Part shown: piece by piece, positions 7,801-15,738 of the stretch | Numbering within the stretch: position 1 is the stretch's first letter | Layout of the letters: every line of letters starts with the position of its first letter | From: Acrocarpospora pleiomorpha | GTDB lineage: Bacteria; Actinomycetota; Actinomycetes; Streptosporangiales; Streptosporangiaceae | Assembly (NCBI RefSeq): GCF_009687885.1 | Contig: NZ_BLAF01000040.1 | Location: 1 to 64,000 of the forward strand | Direction: 5' to 3' | DNA length: 64,000 bases | The notes under the pieces: generated by a model | The model's database searches: none | Told to the model about the DNA's origin: nothing | What the model saw: only the letters and a program-made list of their open reading frames with translations | Translations under genes and position numbers: made by a program

Positions 7801-8652
7801 CTATTGGCCGGAACGGGCGGGCTCGACGTTCAATGGGACGATCACCTTAGGCTCCTCCTCCTCGGGCTTCTGGGTGGGTTTGGGTTTCGGCTCCTGTGCC
7901 TTGCCCGCGCACAGCACCGAGCACGCCGGGAGCGTGCCAACCCGTTCGCGCACCGCCAGCATGGCCGCCCGGGGGGAGAACGTGCGGTTGCCGTCCCACC
8001 AGGCGTCCAGGAACGTCCAGGGGTCGACCATGCCGCGCCGGATCCACCAGTACTGCGGCGGCGCCGGCCAGCTGACCGCGAAATACAGATTACTCGCCGT
8101 GCTCCGGGCGTTGCCCGTGTTGCCCACCCGGCCGAGCAGCCGCCCCGCTTTGACCTTCACTCCCGGCCGGATGCCCGGCGCGACCGTGTCGAGGTGGCCG
8201 CCGAGGTAGAGCACGCCGTCCTCGCCGAGCACGGTGACATACCGGCCCTCCCGGTGGGCGCCCTGGTCAGTGGAGGGTTTCCACTTATTCTGTACGTTGA
8301 CCTCGCGCACCACGCCGTCCACGGGGGCCACGAAGGCGCAGCCGCGCCCGGCCCAGATGGTGGTCTTGGGCAGCACCAGCCGCCTGCGCTCGTAGGTGGT
8401 CCTGCAGCCCTTGACCGGGTAGACGTAGCTGAACCGGGAGACCTTGGGCGGGGGCAGCCGGACGGGCTCGTCGCCGGGCGGGGGCACGACGGCCGCGGCG
8501 AACGTCGTGCCCGGCGTGGCGGTGCCGTCCACGGTCGGTTCTGCGGCCGACAACGCGCGCGGCGAGGGAGGATTGGTGCTCACGCCGGCCACTCCGGCCG
8601 GTGCGCTGCACGCGGCCGTGAGCAGAACGAGCGCCAGTGTCCCCGATCGCAT
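7801..8652 (-). CDS. M23-like lipoprotein with degenerate active site
   Basis: This 283-aa protein begins with a lipoprotein signal ending in LTAAC, so it is likely anchored outside the membrane. A Pro/Thr-rich linker leads to a beta-barrel of the M23 (LytM) type, recognised from 'CAFVAPVDGVVREVN' and from 'YLGGHLDTVAPGIRPGVKVKAGRLLG' with the GNTGN turn. Active M23 enzymes bind zinc with H...D and HxH. Here the final HLHF is replaced by 'NLYF' and the first His-Asp pair is not seen, so only one ligand-like His remains. It is probably a non-enzymatic cell-wall binding or activating protein. The tail is Lys/Pro/Glu-rich. The ATG at 8652 follows GGTGGAG. Confidence 0.8.
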   Translation of the reverse strand: MRSGTLALVLLTAACSAPAGVAGVSTNPPSPRALSAAEPTVDGTATPGTTFAAAVVPPPGDEPVRLPPPKVSRFSYVYPVKGCRTTYERRRLVLPKTTIWAGRGCAFVAPVDGVVREVNVQNKWKPSTDQGAHREGRYVTVLGEDGVLYLGGHLDTVAPGIRPGVKVKAGRLLGRVGNTGNARSTASNLYFAVSWPAPPQYWWIRRGMVDPWTFLDAWWDGNRTFSPRAAMLAVRERVGTLPACSVLCAGKAQEPKPKPTQKPEEEEPKVIVPLNVEPARSGQ

Positions 8653-8721
8653 GATCTCCACCTGCGTGACGGTATCGAAACTCTTCCTCTCTTTTGTAAC
8701 CGACCAGCATGTCGATTCGGA

Positions 8722-9930
8722 CTAGAACGGGGTTTCCGGGTCGGCCAGCTCGGCCGGGTCCACCTGGCGGCCGGACCGGATCAGCGCCTGGATGTCGTCG
8801 ACGACGTCCCAGACGTTGACGTTCATGCCGGCGATCACCCGGCCCTGCCGCAGCCAGAACGCGATGAACTCCAGGTCCGCGCCCCGGATGACGATCTGGT
8901 CGTGGCCGTCGATGTCGCCGGAGAACTCCATGCCCAGTTCGAACTGGTCGGTGTAGAAGTAGGGCAGCAGGTCGTAGCTGACCGGGAGGCCCATCATGGC
9001 GCGGGCGGCGGCCGGGCCCTGGTTGAGGGCGTTGGCCCAGTGCTCGATCCGGATCCGGCGGCCGAGCAGCGGGTGGGCGGCCTCGGCGACGTCCCCGGCG
9101 GCGAAGACGGCGGGGTCGCTGGTGCGCAGGGACGCGTCGACCAGGATGCCGGTGCCGACGTCGAGCCCGGCGCCGGCGGCCAGCTCGATGTTGGGGGCGG
9201 CGCCGATGCCGACCACCACGTCGTCGGCCGGGAGCGACTCGCCGCCGGAGATCTCCACGGCGCGCACGTGCCCGCCCTCGCCGCGCAGCCGGGTCACGGA
9301 CGCGCCGAGGCGGAACTCGACGCCGTTGCGCCGGTGCAGGCCGGCGAAGACCTCGCCGATCCTGCTGCCGAGGGTGCGGTTCAGCGGGGTCGGCTCGGGC
9401 TCGACGACGACCACGCGACACCCGGCCTTGCGGGCGGCGGCGGCCGTCTCCAGGCCGATCCAGCCCGCCCCGATGATCACCACGTCGCCGCCGTGGCCGA
9501 AGGCGGCCCGCAGCGCCTGGCTGTCGGCCAGGGTGCGCAGGTAGTGCACGCCGTCCAGGTCCGCGCCGTCCACCGGCAGCGGGCGCGGCGTGGACCCGGT
9601 CGCGATCAGCAGCCGCAGGTACGGCAGCCGCTCCCCCGTCCCCAGCTCGACCACCTGCTCCCCGGGCACCACCCGGGTGGCCGGTACGCCGAGGCGCAGG
9701 TCCACGTCGTGCGCGCGGTACCAGCCGTCCTCGTGTACATAGACCTCGGGCAGCTCGGCCGAGCCCTGCAGGTAGCCCTTGGAGAGCGGCGGCCGCTCGT
9801 ACGGGCGTTCCTGCTCGGCCGCGATGATCGTCACCGGCCCGTCGAACCCCTCGGCCCGCAGGGTCTCGGCAGCCTTGGCACCGGCCAGGCCGCCACCGAT
9901 GATGACGAACCGCGAATCGTGATGAGACAT
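8722..9930 (-). CDS. FAD-dependent NAD(P)H:ferredoxin-type oxidoreductase
   Basis: The 402-aa flavoprotein has an N-terminal FAD-binding 'VIIGGGLAGAKAAETLR' Rossmann motif and the family marker 'ERPYERPPLSKGYL'. A second, NAD-binding 'VVIIGAGWIGLETAAAARKAG' follows, then 'VFAAGDVAE' and a C-terminal reductase domain ('FWLRQGRVIAGMNVNVWD'). This architecture matches ferredoxin or rubredoxin reductases of oxygenase systems and actinobacterial P450 partners. The partner protein is not in the window. The ATG at 9930 is chosen because AAGGAG lies 9 nt upstream; a longer frame to 9966 exists. It starts 1 bp after the dgt stop, so the two are cotranscribed. Confidence 0.9.
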   Translation of the reverse strand: MSHHDSRFVIIGGGLAGAKAAETLRAEGFDGPVTIIAAEQERPYERPPLSKGYLQGSAELPEVYVHEDGWYRAHDVDLRLGVPATRVVPGEQVVELGTGERLPYLRLLIATGSTPRPLPVDGADLDGVHYLRTLADSQALRAAFGHGGDVVIIGAGWIGLETAAAARKAGCRVVVVEPEPTPLNRTLGSRIGEVFAGLHRRNGVEFRLGASVTRLRGEGGHVRAVEISGGESLPADDVVVGIGAAPNIELAAGAGLDVGTGILVDASLRTSDPAVFAAGDVAEAAHPLLGRRIRIEHWANALNQGPAAARAMMGLPVSYDLLPYFYTDQFELGMEFSGDIDGHDQIVIRGADLEFIAFWLRQGRVIAGMNVNVWDVVDDIQALIRSGRQVDPAELADPETPF

Positions 9931-9931
9931 G

Positions 9932-11185
9932 TCAGGGTGCTCCTTCCCTACGGCCGATCCTCGCACCTGTCAGGCGCCCGTGCAGGGCGATGGCGGAGGC
10001 GTCGGTGAGGGAGGCGATCTGGTCGACCACGGCGCGCAGCCGGCCGGCGTCGCCCACCGCGAGCTCGAAGGCGGGGCGGAGCGCGGGCTCCAGAGTGGCG
10101 GGCGCGCCCAGCATGATCAGCGAGGCCAGTTCGGCGATCAGCTCGCGCTGCCGTCCCTGGGTGGCGTGGTGGTCGTCGCGGGTCATCACGTAGTGCGCGG
10201 TGATGCCTTTGAGCAGGGCGCACTCCAGCCGGGTGAGGCGCGGCACGATCAGGTCGGCGTCGTGGCGGCCCGCCGACTCGGCCGGGTAGGCGGCCCTGGT
10301 GGCCTCCTGGGCGGAGCGGCAGAACCGGCCGATGGTGGTGCTGGTGAGGCGTTTGAGCGCGGCCAGGTCGGCCAGGCCGCCGTCGAAGTGGGCGGGCCAG
10401 ACTGGTCCGGCGGCCAGGCGGGCGAAGATGTCCTCCAGCTCGCCCAGGTCGGTGTCGGGCGCGTACCAGGCGCGGGTGGTGCGGCAGACCTCGCGGCGCT
10501 CCTCGGGGTCGCGGAGCGCCTTGGGGGTGACGTGGCCGGAGTGCAGCGCGTCCTCCAGGTCGTGCACGGAGTAGGCGACGTCATCGGCCCAGTCCATGAT
10601 CTGCGCCTCAAAGCTGACCCGGCCGGGTGGGGCCCCTTGCCGTACCCAGTCGAAGACCGGCTGATCGTCCGGGTAGACGCAGTATTTGGGGCCGGATTCG
10701 CGGGTCCACGGGTATTTGATGGCGGCGTCCAGGGCGGCGCGGGTGAGGTTGAGCCCGGCGCTGCGGTCGTCCTCGGTGAGGACCTTGGCCTCCAGCCGGG
10801 TGAGCAGCCGCAGGCTCTGCGCGTTGCCCTCGAAGCCGCCGCAGCGGGCGGCCACCGCGTTCAGGGCGGTCTCGCCGTTGTGGCCGAAGGGCGGGTGGCC
10901 GAGGTCGTGGGCCAGGCAGGCGGTCTCCACCAGGTCGGGGTCGCGGCCCAGGACCCCGGCCATCTCGCGGCCGATCTGGGCGCATTCCAGGGAGTGGGTG
11001 AGCCGGGTGCGCGGGCTGTGCATGCCGCGCTCGCCGGGGGTGACGACCTGCGTCTTGGCCGCCAGCCGGCGCAGCGCGTCGCTGTGCAGGACGCGCGCCC
11101 GGTCCCGCTCGAACGGCCCGCGCTCGGTGTGGCCCACCGGTTCGGGAACCCATCGTGCCTGGTCGTGTTCGGTGTACGGCGTCAC
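9932..11185 (-). CDS. dgt: Deoxyguanosinetriphosphate triphosphohydrolase-like protein
   Basis: The HD-domain hydrolase removes triphosphate from dNTPs and so tunes nucleotide pools. The metal-binding signature is clear: 'RLTHSLECAQIGR' supplies the first His and 'CLAHDLGHPPFGHNGE' the HD pair. A later 'WADDVAYSVHDLEDAL' carries the last Asp. The GTG at 11185 is preferred because AAGGGGGAA precedes it; the frame extends to 11227 without a good ribosome site. The length of 417 aa fits the family. Proximity of dgt to dnaG is a common actinobacterial arrangement, here interrupted by the FAD reductase and the M23-like gene. Confidence 0.93.
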   Translation of the reverse strand: MTPYTEHDQARWVPEPVGHTERGPFERDRARVLHSDALRRLAAKTQVVTPGERGMHSPRTRLTHSLECAQIGREMAGVLGRDPDLVETACLAHDLGHPPFGHNGETALNAVAARCGGFEGNAQSLRLLTRLEAKVLTEDDRSAGLNLTRAALDAAIKYPWTRESGPKYCVYPDDQPVFDWVRQGAPPGRVSFEAQIMDWADDVAYSVHDLEDALHSGHVTPKALRDPEERREVCRTTRAWYAPDTDLGELEDIFARLAAGPVWPAHFDGGLADLAALKRLTSTTIGRFCRSAQEATRAAYPAESAGRHDADLIVPRLTRLECALLKGITAHYVMTRDDHHATQGRQRELIAELASLIMLGAPATLEPALRPAFELAVGDAGRLRAVVDQIASLTDASAIALHGRLTGARIGRREGAP

Positions 11186-11272
11186 GAGTTCCCCCTTTCT
11201 CTGCAGGGAGTGAGACAGTACCCGCAAACACCGCTCTCAACGACAAACGCGATGGAAACAGTGGCCCCGTGT

Positions 11273-11310
11273 CCGTTGGCGACCGGGCGCTGGAGCCCGG
11301 TCGCCAACGG
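11273..11310 (-). terminator. Strong terminator of ppdK
   Basis: A perfect 16-bp stem (11273-11288 with 11295-11310) encloses a 6-base loop and starts 7 nt after the ppdK stop codon. There is no U-run. It separates ppdK from dgt. Confidence 0.8.
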
Positions 11311-11317
11311 TTTACGG

Positions 11318-13936
11318 CTATCGGGTGTCGGATCCCGCGCTGCGGAGCGCGGCCCGGCCCGCCTCCAGCCGCGCCACCGGAACCCGGAACGGCGAGCAGG
11401 AGACGTAGTCGAGGCCGATCTCGTGGCAGAACCGGACCGATTCGGGGTCGCCGCCGTGCTCGCCGCAGATGCCCAGCTTGAGATCGGGCCTGGCGGCGCG
11501 CCCCTCCTCGACCGCGATCCGCATCAGGCGGCCGACGCCGTCCCGGTCCAGGGACTCGAACGGCGACACCCCGAAGATCCCCAGATCCAGATATTTCCCG
11601 AAGAAGGAGGCTTCGACGTCGTCGCGGGAGAAGCCCCAGGTCATCTGGGTGAGGTCGTTGGTGCCGAAGGAGAAGAACTGGGCGGCCTCGGCGATCTGCC
11701 CGGCGGTCAGCGCGGCCCGCGGGACCTCGATCATGGTGCCGATCAGGGCGTGCACGCCGGCCTCGGCGAGGATCGTGAGCGCCTCCTCGCGTACGCTCTC
11801 CAGCTCCTGGACCGCGCCGACCAGCGGGATCATGATCTCGGCGCGGGCCTTCGTGGCCTGCCTGGCCGCCTGGGCGATCGCGCGGACCTGCATGGCGAAC
11901 AGGCCGGGGATGACCAGGCCGAGCCGTACCCCGCGCAGGCCGAGCATCGGGTTCTGCTCGTGCAGCCGCTTGACTGCGGCGAGCAGCCGGGCGTCCTTCT
12001 CCGTTCCCGCGCCGGTGGCCACCTTGACCGACAGGTCCACGAGGTCGGGCAGGAACTCGTGCAGCGGCGGGTCGATCAGCCGGATCGTCACCGGCAGCCC
12101 GGCCATCGCCTCGAACAGGCCGGCGAAGTCGGCCCTCTGCAGGGGTTCCAGGGCGTCCAGGGCGGACTGCCGCTCGGCCGGGGTCTCGGCCAGGACCAGG
12201 TCCTCCACCAGCTGGCGGCGCTCGCCCAGGAACATGTGCTCGGTACGGCACAGCCCGATGCCCTGCGCGCCGAACCGCCGCGCCCGGGCCGCGTCCTCGG
12301 GGGTGTCGGCGTTGGCGCGGACGGCCAGCCGCCTGCTGCCGTCCGCGTGCGCCATGATCCGGTGGACGGCCGCCACCAGCTCGTCGCCGGAGGGCATGCC
12401 CTCGAAGTACTCCACCACGGGCGAGGCCACCACGGGCACCTCGCCCAGGTAGACCGCGCCGGTGCTGCCGTCGATGGAGACGACGTCGCCCTCCTCGACG
12501 ACGGTGCCGCCGACGGTGAAGCGGCGGGCCCTGGAGTCCACCTCCAGGGCCTCGGCGCCGCAGACGCAGGTCTTGCCCATGCCGCGGGCCACCACGGCGG
12601 CGTGCGAGGTCTTACCGCCGCGCGAGGTCAGCACCCCCCTGGCGGCGATCATGCCGGAGAGATCGTCGGGGTTGGTCTCGCGCCGTACCAGGATCACGTC
12701 CACGCCTTGGGCGGCGAGTTCGACGGCGCGGGCGGAGGAGAAGACGGCCCGGCCGACGGCCGCGCCCGGGGAGGCGTTCATGCCCTTGGTCAGCAGCGTG
12801 TTCTTCGCGCCGTCGGCGAAGCGGGGGAACATCAGCTGGGCGAGCTGGTCGCCGGTGCACCGGACGACGGCCTCGTCGATGTCGATGAGGCCCTCGTCGA
12901 CGAGCTGCACGGCGATCCGGAAGGCCGCGGCGGCGGTCCGCTTGCCGACCCGGGTCTGCAACATCCAGAGCTTGCCGCGCTCGATGGTGAACTCGATGTC
13001 GCACAGGTCCCGGTAGTGCCCCTCCAGGCGGCCCATGATGTCCACGAGCTCCTGGTAGGAGGTCGGGTCGATCTTCTCCAGTTCCTGCAACGGGACGGTG
13101 TTGCGGATGCCCGCCACCACGTCCTCACCCTGTGCGTTCTGCAGGTAGTCGCCGTAGACACCCTGCTGCCCAGAGGCGGGGTCGCGGGTGAAGGCGACGC
13201 CGGTGCCGGAGTCCATGCCAAGGTTGCCGAAGACCATGGCGACCACGTTGACGGCCGTGCCGAGGTCGGCGGGGATGCGCTCCTGGCGCCGGTAGAGCAC
13301 CGCGCGCGACGCGTTCCAGGAGTCGAAGACCGCGCGGATGGCCAGCTCCATCTGCTCGCGCGGGTCGCCGGGGAACTCCCGGCCCTTCTCGGCCCGCACG
13401 ATCTCCTTGTACGTCCCGACCAGGCGCCGGAAATCCGCCGCGTCGAGATCGAGGTCGGCCCGGCCGCCCTTGAGCTCTTCCAGCGCCTCCTCGAACTTCT
13501 CCCCGTCGATGCCGAGCACGGTCCGGCCGAACATCTGGATCAGCCGCCGGTAGGAGTCCCACGCGAACCGCTCGTTGCCCGACTTGGCGGCGAGCCCGTG
13601 CACGGAGGCGTCGTTGAGGCCGATGTTGAGGACGGTCTCCATCATGCCCGGCATCGAGAATTTGGCCCCGGAACGTACGCTCACCAGCAGCGGGTCCTCG
13701 GGGTCGCCGAGGCGCTTGCCCATGGCCGCCTCGAGCTTGGCCAGGTGCGTGGCGATCTCCTCGACCGGAATCTCAGCGTCGGCCAGATACTTCCGGCACG
13801 CCTCCGTGGTGATGGTGAACCCGGGCGGCACGGGAAGACCCAGATTGCTCATTTCCGCGAGATTGGCGCCCTTGCCTCCGAGTAGATCGCGAAGATCTTT
13901 GTTCCCCTCGGTGAAGTCGTAGACGTATTTCGGCAC
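11318..13936 (-). CDS. ppdK: Pyruvate, phosphate dikinase
   Basis: PPDK interconverts pyruvate, ATP and phosphate with PEP, AMP and pyrophosphate. The ATP-grasp domain starts at 'LLGGKGANLAEM'. The swivelling phosphohistidine domain has 'RGGKTSHAAVVARGMGKTCVCG', whose His is the phosphorylated residue. The PEP/pyruvate barrel contains 'LGVVSPFESLDRDG'-like and 'SFGTNDLTQMTWG' segments. Near the C-terminus 'GICGEHGGDPESVRFC' is followed by 'YVSCSPFRVPVARLEA', which carries the catalytic Cys. The GTG at 13936 has GGAGGAG upstream, giving 872 aa, the usual length. Its upstream region, shared with a divergent peptidase, carries DasR-like operators, which suggests control by amino-sugar supply. 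Confidence 0.96.
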   Translation of the reverse strand: MPKYVYDFTEGNKDLRDLLGGKGANLAEMSNLGLPVPPGFTITTEACRKYLADAEIPVEEIATHLAKLEAAMGKRLGDPEDPLLVSVRSGAKFSMPGMMETVLNIGLNDASVHGLAAKSGNERFAWDSYRRLIQMFGRTVLGIDGEKFEEALEELKGGRADLDLDAADFRRLVGTYKEIVRAEKGREFPGDPREQMELAIRAVFDSWNASRAVLYRRQERIPADLGTAVNVVAMVFGNLGMDSGTGVAFTRDPASGQQGVYGDYLQNAQGEDVVAGIRNTVPLQELEKIDPTSYQELVDIMGRLEGHYRDLCDIEFTIERGKLWMLQTRVGKRTAAAAFRIAVQLVDEGLIDIDEAVVRCTGDQLAQLMFPRFADGAKNTLLTKGMNASPGAAVGRAVFSSARAVELAAQGVDVILVRRETNPDDLSGMIAARGVLTSRGGKTSHAAVVARGMGKTCVCGAEALEVDSRARRFTVGGTVVEEGDVVSIDGSTGAVYLGEVPVVASPVVEYFEGMPSGDELVAAVHRIMAHADGSRRLAVRANADTPEDAARARRFGAQGIGLCRTEHMFLGERRQLVEDLVLAETPAERQSALDALEPLQRADFAGLFEAMAGLPVTIRLIDPPLHEFLPDLVDLSVKVATGAGTEKDARLLAAVKRLHEQNPMLGLRGVRLGLVIPGLFAMQVRAIAQAARQATKARAEIMIPLVGAVQELESVREEALTILAEAGVHALIGTMIEVPRAALTAGQIAEAAQFFSFGTNDLTQMTWGFSRDDVEASFFGKYLDLGIFGVSPFESLDRDGVGRLMRIAVEEGRAARPDLKLGICGEHGGDPESVRFCHEIGLDYVSCSPFRVPVARLEAGRAALRSAGSDTR

Positions 13937-14055
13937 GATGAGCTCCTCCAGCAAACGCAGACCGACCCCGCTTTCAGCGACTCTACCGATAAAGAACACC
14001 ACGAATCGTCACGACTGTCACATGTAACCATTTCCGCAGGCAGAGGCCCATAAAC

Positions 14056-14175
14056 CGGTCTAATCCAATTCAGTGAAGCGTAAAAAACGACCATTCTTCT
14101 CACCCTCCGCGAAGTGGTATAAACCAATTTTTCAGAGGTGCGAAATGTTGCCTGCGCGTTAATTGGTGTAGACCA
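14056..14175. promoter_or_regulatory. Cluster of DasR/HutC-type operator sites
   Basis: Two sites closely match the Streptomyces DasR consensus TGGTCTAGACCA: TGGTATAAACCA at 14115-14126 and TGGTGTAGACCA at 14164-14175. A weaker third, CGGTCTAATCCA, is at 14056-14067 (9 of 12). They occupy the 278-bp gap between ppdK and the divergent peptidase gene; the second ends 39 bp before the peptidase ATG. GntR/HutC regulators bind such palindromes, DasR responding to phosphorylated amino sugars. The identity of the regulator is inferred from the site only. Confidence 0.7.
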
Positions 14176-14214
14176 TTTGCCGGGAAGAAGCCTCACAGAC
14201 TATCGGGGGTATTG

Positions 14215-15645
14215 ATGAGGCGTCTGGCGGCCGTTGCCGCGCTACTGGCTCTGTGCGCGTGCGGGACGACCGCGCCCGCCCCGGAGACCAGGGCGAAACC
14301 CGCGGAGATCAACTGGGGCGCGTGCGAGAAGATCGCGCCGACGGCGGGCTTCCAGTGCGCGACCATGGAGGTCCCGCTGGACTACACCAAGCCGGACGGC
14401 AAGACGATCGGTATCGCGCTGATCCGGCTGCGGGCCACCGGACCCGGCGCCAAGATCGGCTCGCTGCTCCTCAACTTCGGCGGCCCCGGCGGTTCCGGGG
14501 TCAGCACCCTGACGGACGCGGCGGCGGCGTTCCGCAGCCTGGGCGGGCGCTACGACCTGGTCAGCTTCGACCCGCGCGGGGTGGAGCGCAGCGACGGCGT
14601 GCGCTGCATGGACCCCAAGCCCTTCGAGGCGTTCCTGCAGGCCGAACCCAGCCTGGACGTGCCCACCCAGACCCGGCTGCTGACCGAGTTCGCGCAGGCG
14701 TGCCAGAAACATTCGGGGGAGATCCTGCCGTACGTGGGGACGCTGAACGCGGTCAGGGACATGGAGATGCTGCGGGTCCGGCTCGGCGATCCGAAGCTGA
14801 ACTTCCTCGGGTTCTCCTACGGCACCCACCTGGGCGCGCTCTACGCGACGCAGTTCCCGAAGCGGACCGGGCGGATGGTGCTGGACGCGGCGGTGGATCC
14901 GGCGCTGGGACTGCTGGAGCAGTCCAAGACGCAGGCGAAGGGATTCCAGCGGGCGTACGAGAACTACCTGGCCGACTGCGCCACGCAGGACTGCCCCTTC
15001 AACGGCAACACGGCCGTGCTCGGCCTGCTCTCCTCGCTGCGGCGCAAGCCGCTCAACGTGCAGGGGCGGCTGGTCACCGACGACACGGCCAGGGTCGCCA
15101 TCGCCGAGGCGCTGTACAGCGAGCTGACCTGGCCGCTGCTCACCCAGGCCATCGCGGACGCGATCGCGGGCAACGGCGCGGGCCTGCTCAATCTGGCCGA
15201 CTCCTACTCCGGGCGCCAGCCGGACGGCAGCTACAACACCCTGCAGTCGTCGCTGATCGCGATCCTCTGCGCGGACACCACGGACCGGCCCAGCGTCCAG
15301 GAGTCGGTCAGCCTGGCCAAGGAGATGAGCAAGAAGTCGCCGATCTTCGGGCCCGACGTCGCCAGCGCGGGCGGTTGCAGCGTCTGGCCCGCGCGCGGGG
15401 AGGACAGCAACAAGCACATCGACGCCCGTGGCTCGGGGCCGATCGTGGTGATCGGCACGACCAACGACCCGGCCACGCCGTACGAGTGGGCTCCCAAGCT
15501 GACCGAGCAACTGGGCACCGGCGTGCTGCTGACGCTGAAGGGCGAAGGCCACGGCGCGTACGGCCAGAACACCTGCATCGACATGCTCGTCGACGCCTAT
15601 TTCCTGGACGGCAAGGTCCCCGGCAACGGCACCGTCTGCCCCTGA
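14215..15645 (+). CDS. Secreted alpha/beta hydrolase, tripeptidyl aminopeptidase type
   Basis: The 476-aa protein begins with a lipoprotein-like signal ending LALCAC, so it is exported and probably lipidated. The alpha/beta-hydrolase core shows the oxyanion segment 'LLLNFGGPGGSG', the nucleophile elbow 'GFSYGTHLG' (Ser near residue 200), a C-terminal Asp in 'IGTTNDPATPYEW' and the catalytic His in 'GEGHGAYG'. The last part is the TAP-like C-terminal domain. Relatives remove tripeptides from protein N-termini outside the cell. The ATG at 14215 (preceded by GGGGG) is chosen over an adjacent TTG. DasR-like sites upstream suggest regulation with nutrient-scavenging genes. Confidence 0.9.
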   Translation: MRRLAAVAALLALCACGTTAPAPETRAKPAEINWGACEKIAPTAGFQCATMEVPLDYTKPDGKTIGIALIRLRATGPGAKIGSLLLNFGGPGGSGVSTLTDAAAAFRSLGGRYDLVSFDPRGVERSDGVRCMDPKPFEAFLQAEPSLDVPTQTRLLTEFAQACQKHSGEILPYVGTLNAVRDMEMLRVRLGDPKLNFLGFSYGTHLGALYATQFPKRTGRMVLDAAVDPALGLLEQSKTQAKGFQRAYENYLADCATQDCPFNGNTAVLGLLSSLRRKPLNVQGRLVTDDTARVAIAEALYSELTWPLLTQAIADAIAGNGAGLLNLADSYSGRQPDGSYNTLQSSLIAILCADTTDRPSVQESVSLAKEMSKKSPIFGPDVASAGGCSVWPARGEDSNKHIDARGSGPIVVIGTTNDPATPYEWAPKLTEQLGTGVLLTLKGEGHGAYGQNTCIDMLVDAYFLDGKVPGNGTVCP

Positions 15646-15738
15646 TTAATCAGAAACCCGTCCCATGGACAGCCGCATAGCCGCCGACCAGGCGAATCAC
15701 CGCTGCGGCTGCCCAGATCACGACTTTCTAATTAAAAT
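15645..15738 (+). repeat. Structured intergenic repeat element, copy 1
   Basis: This element fills the gap between two converging genes, and its ends contain both stop codons. The core 15648-15733 (86 bp) is closely related to 59083-59167 read on the minus strand. Shared blocks are 'AGAAA' plus 'CCGTCCCA' on the left and 'CCGCTGCGG', 'CCAGATCACGACTTTCT' and 'ATT' on the right. An outer stem pairs AATCAGAAA with TTTCTAATT (one mismatch). An inner stem pairs CAGCCGCA (15670-15677) with TGCGGCTG (15704-15711). The other copy has CAACCGCA/TGCGGTTG, a compensatory change. It could work as a bidirectional terminator or an RNA element; its origin is unknown. Confidence 0.75.

Noticed and set aside
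5917..10008. A plus-strand open frame of 1363 codons across the dnaG region
   Set aside because: It is antisense to dnaG, the M23-like gene and the FAD reductase, has no ribosome site or domain, and its composition (Gly, Arg, His, Asp, Leu-rich) is the mirror of GC-rich codon use.
9929..13885. A plus-strand open frame of 1318 codons opposite dgt and ppdK
   Set aside because: It is a shadow of two well-supported genes, without recognisable motifs.
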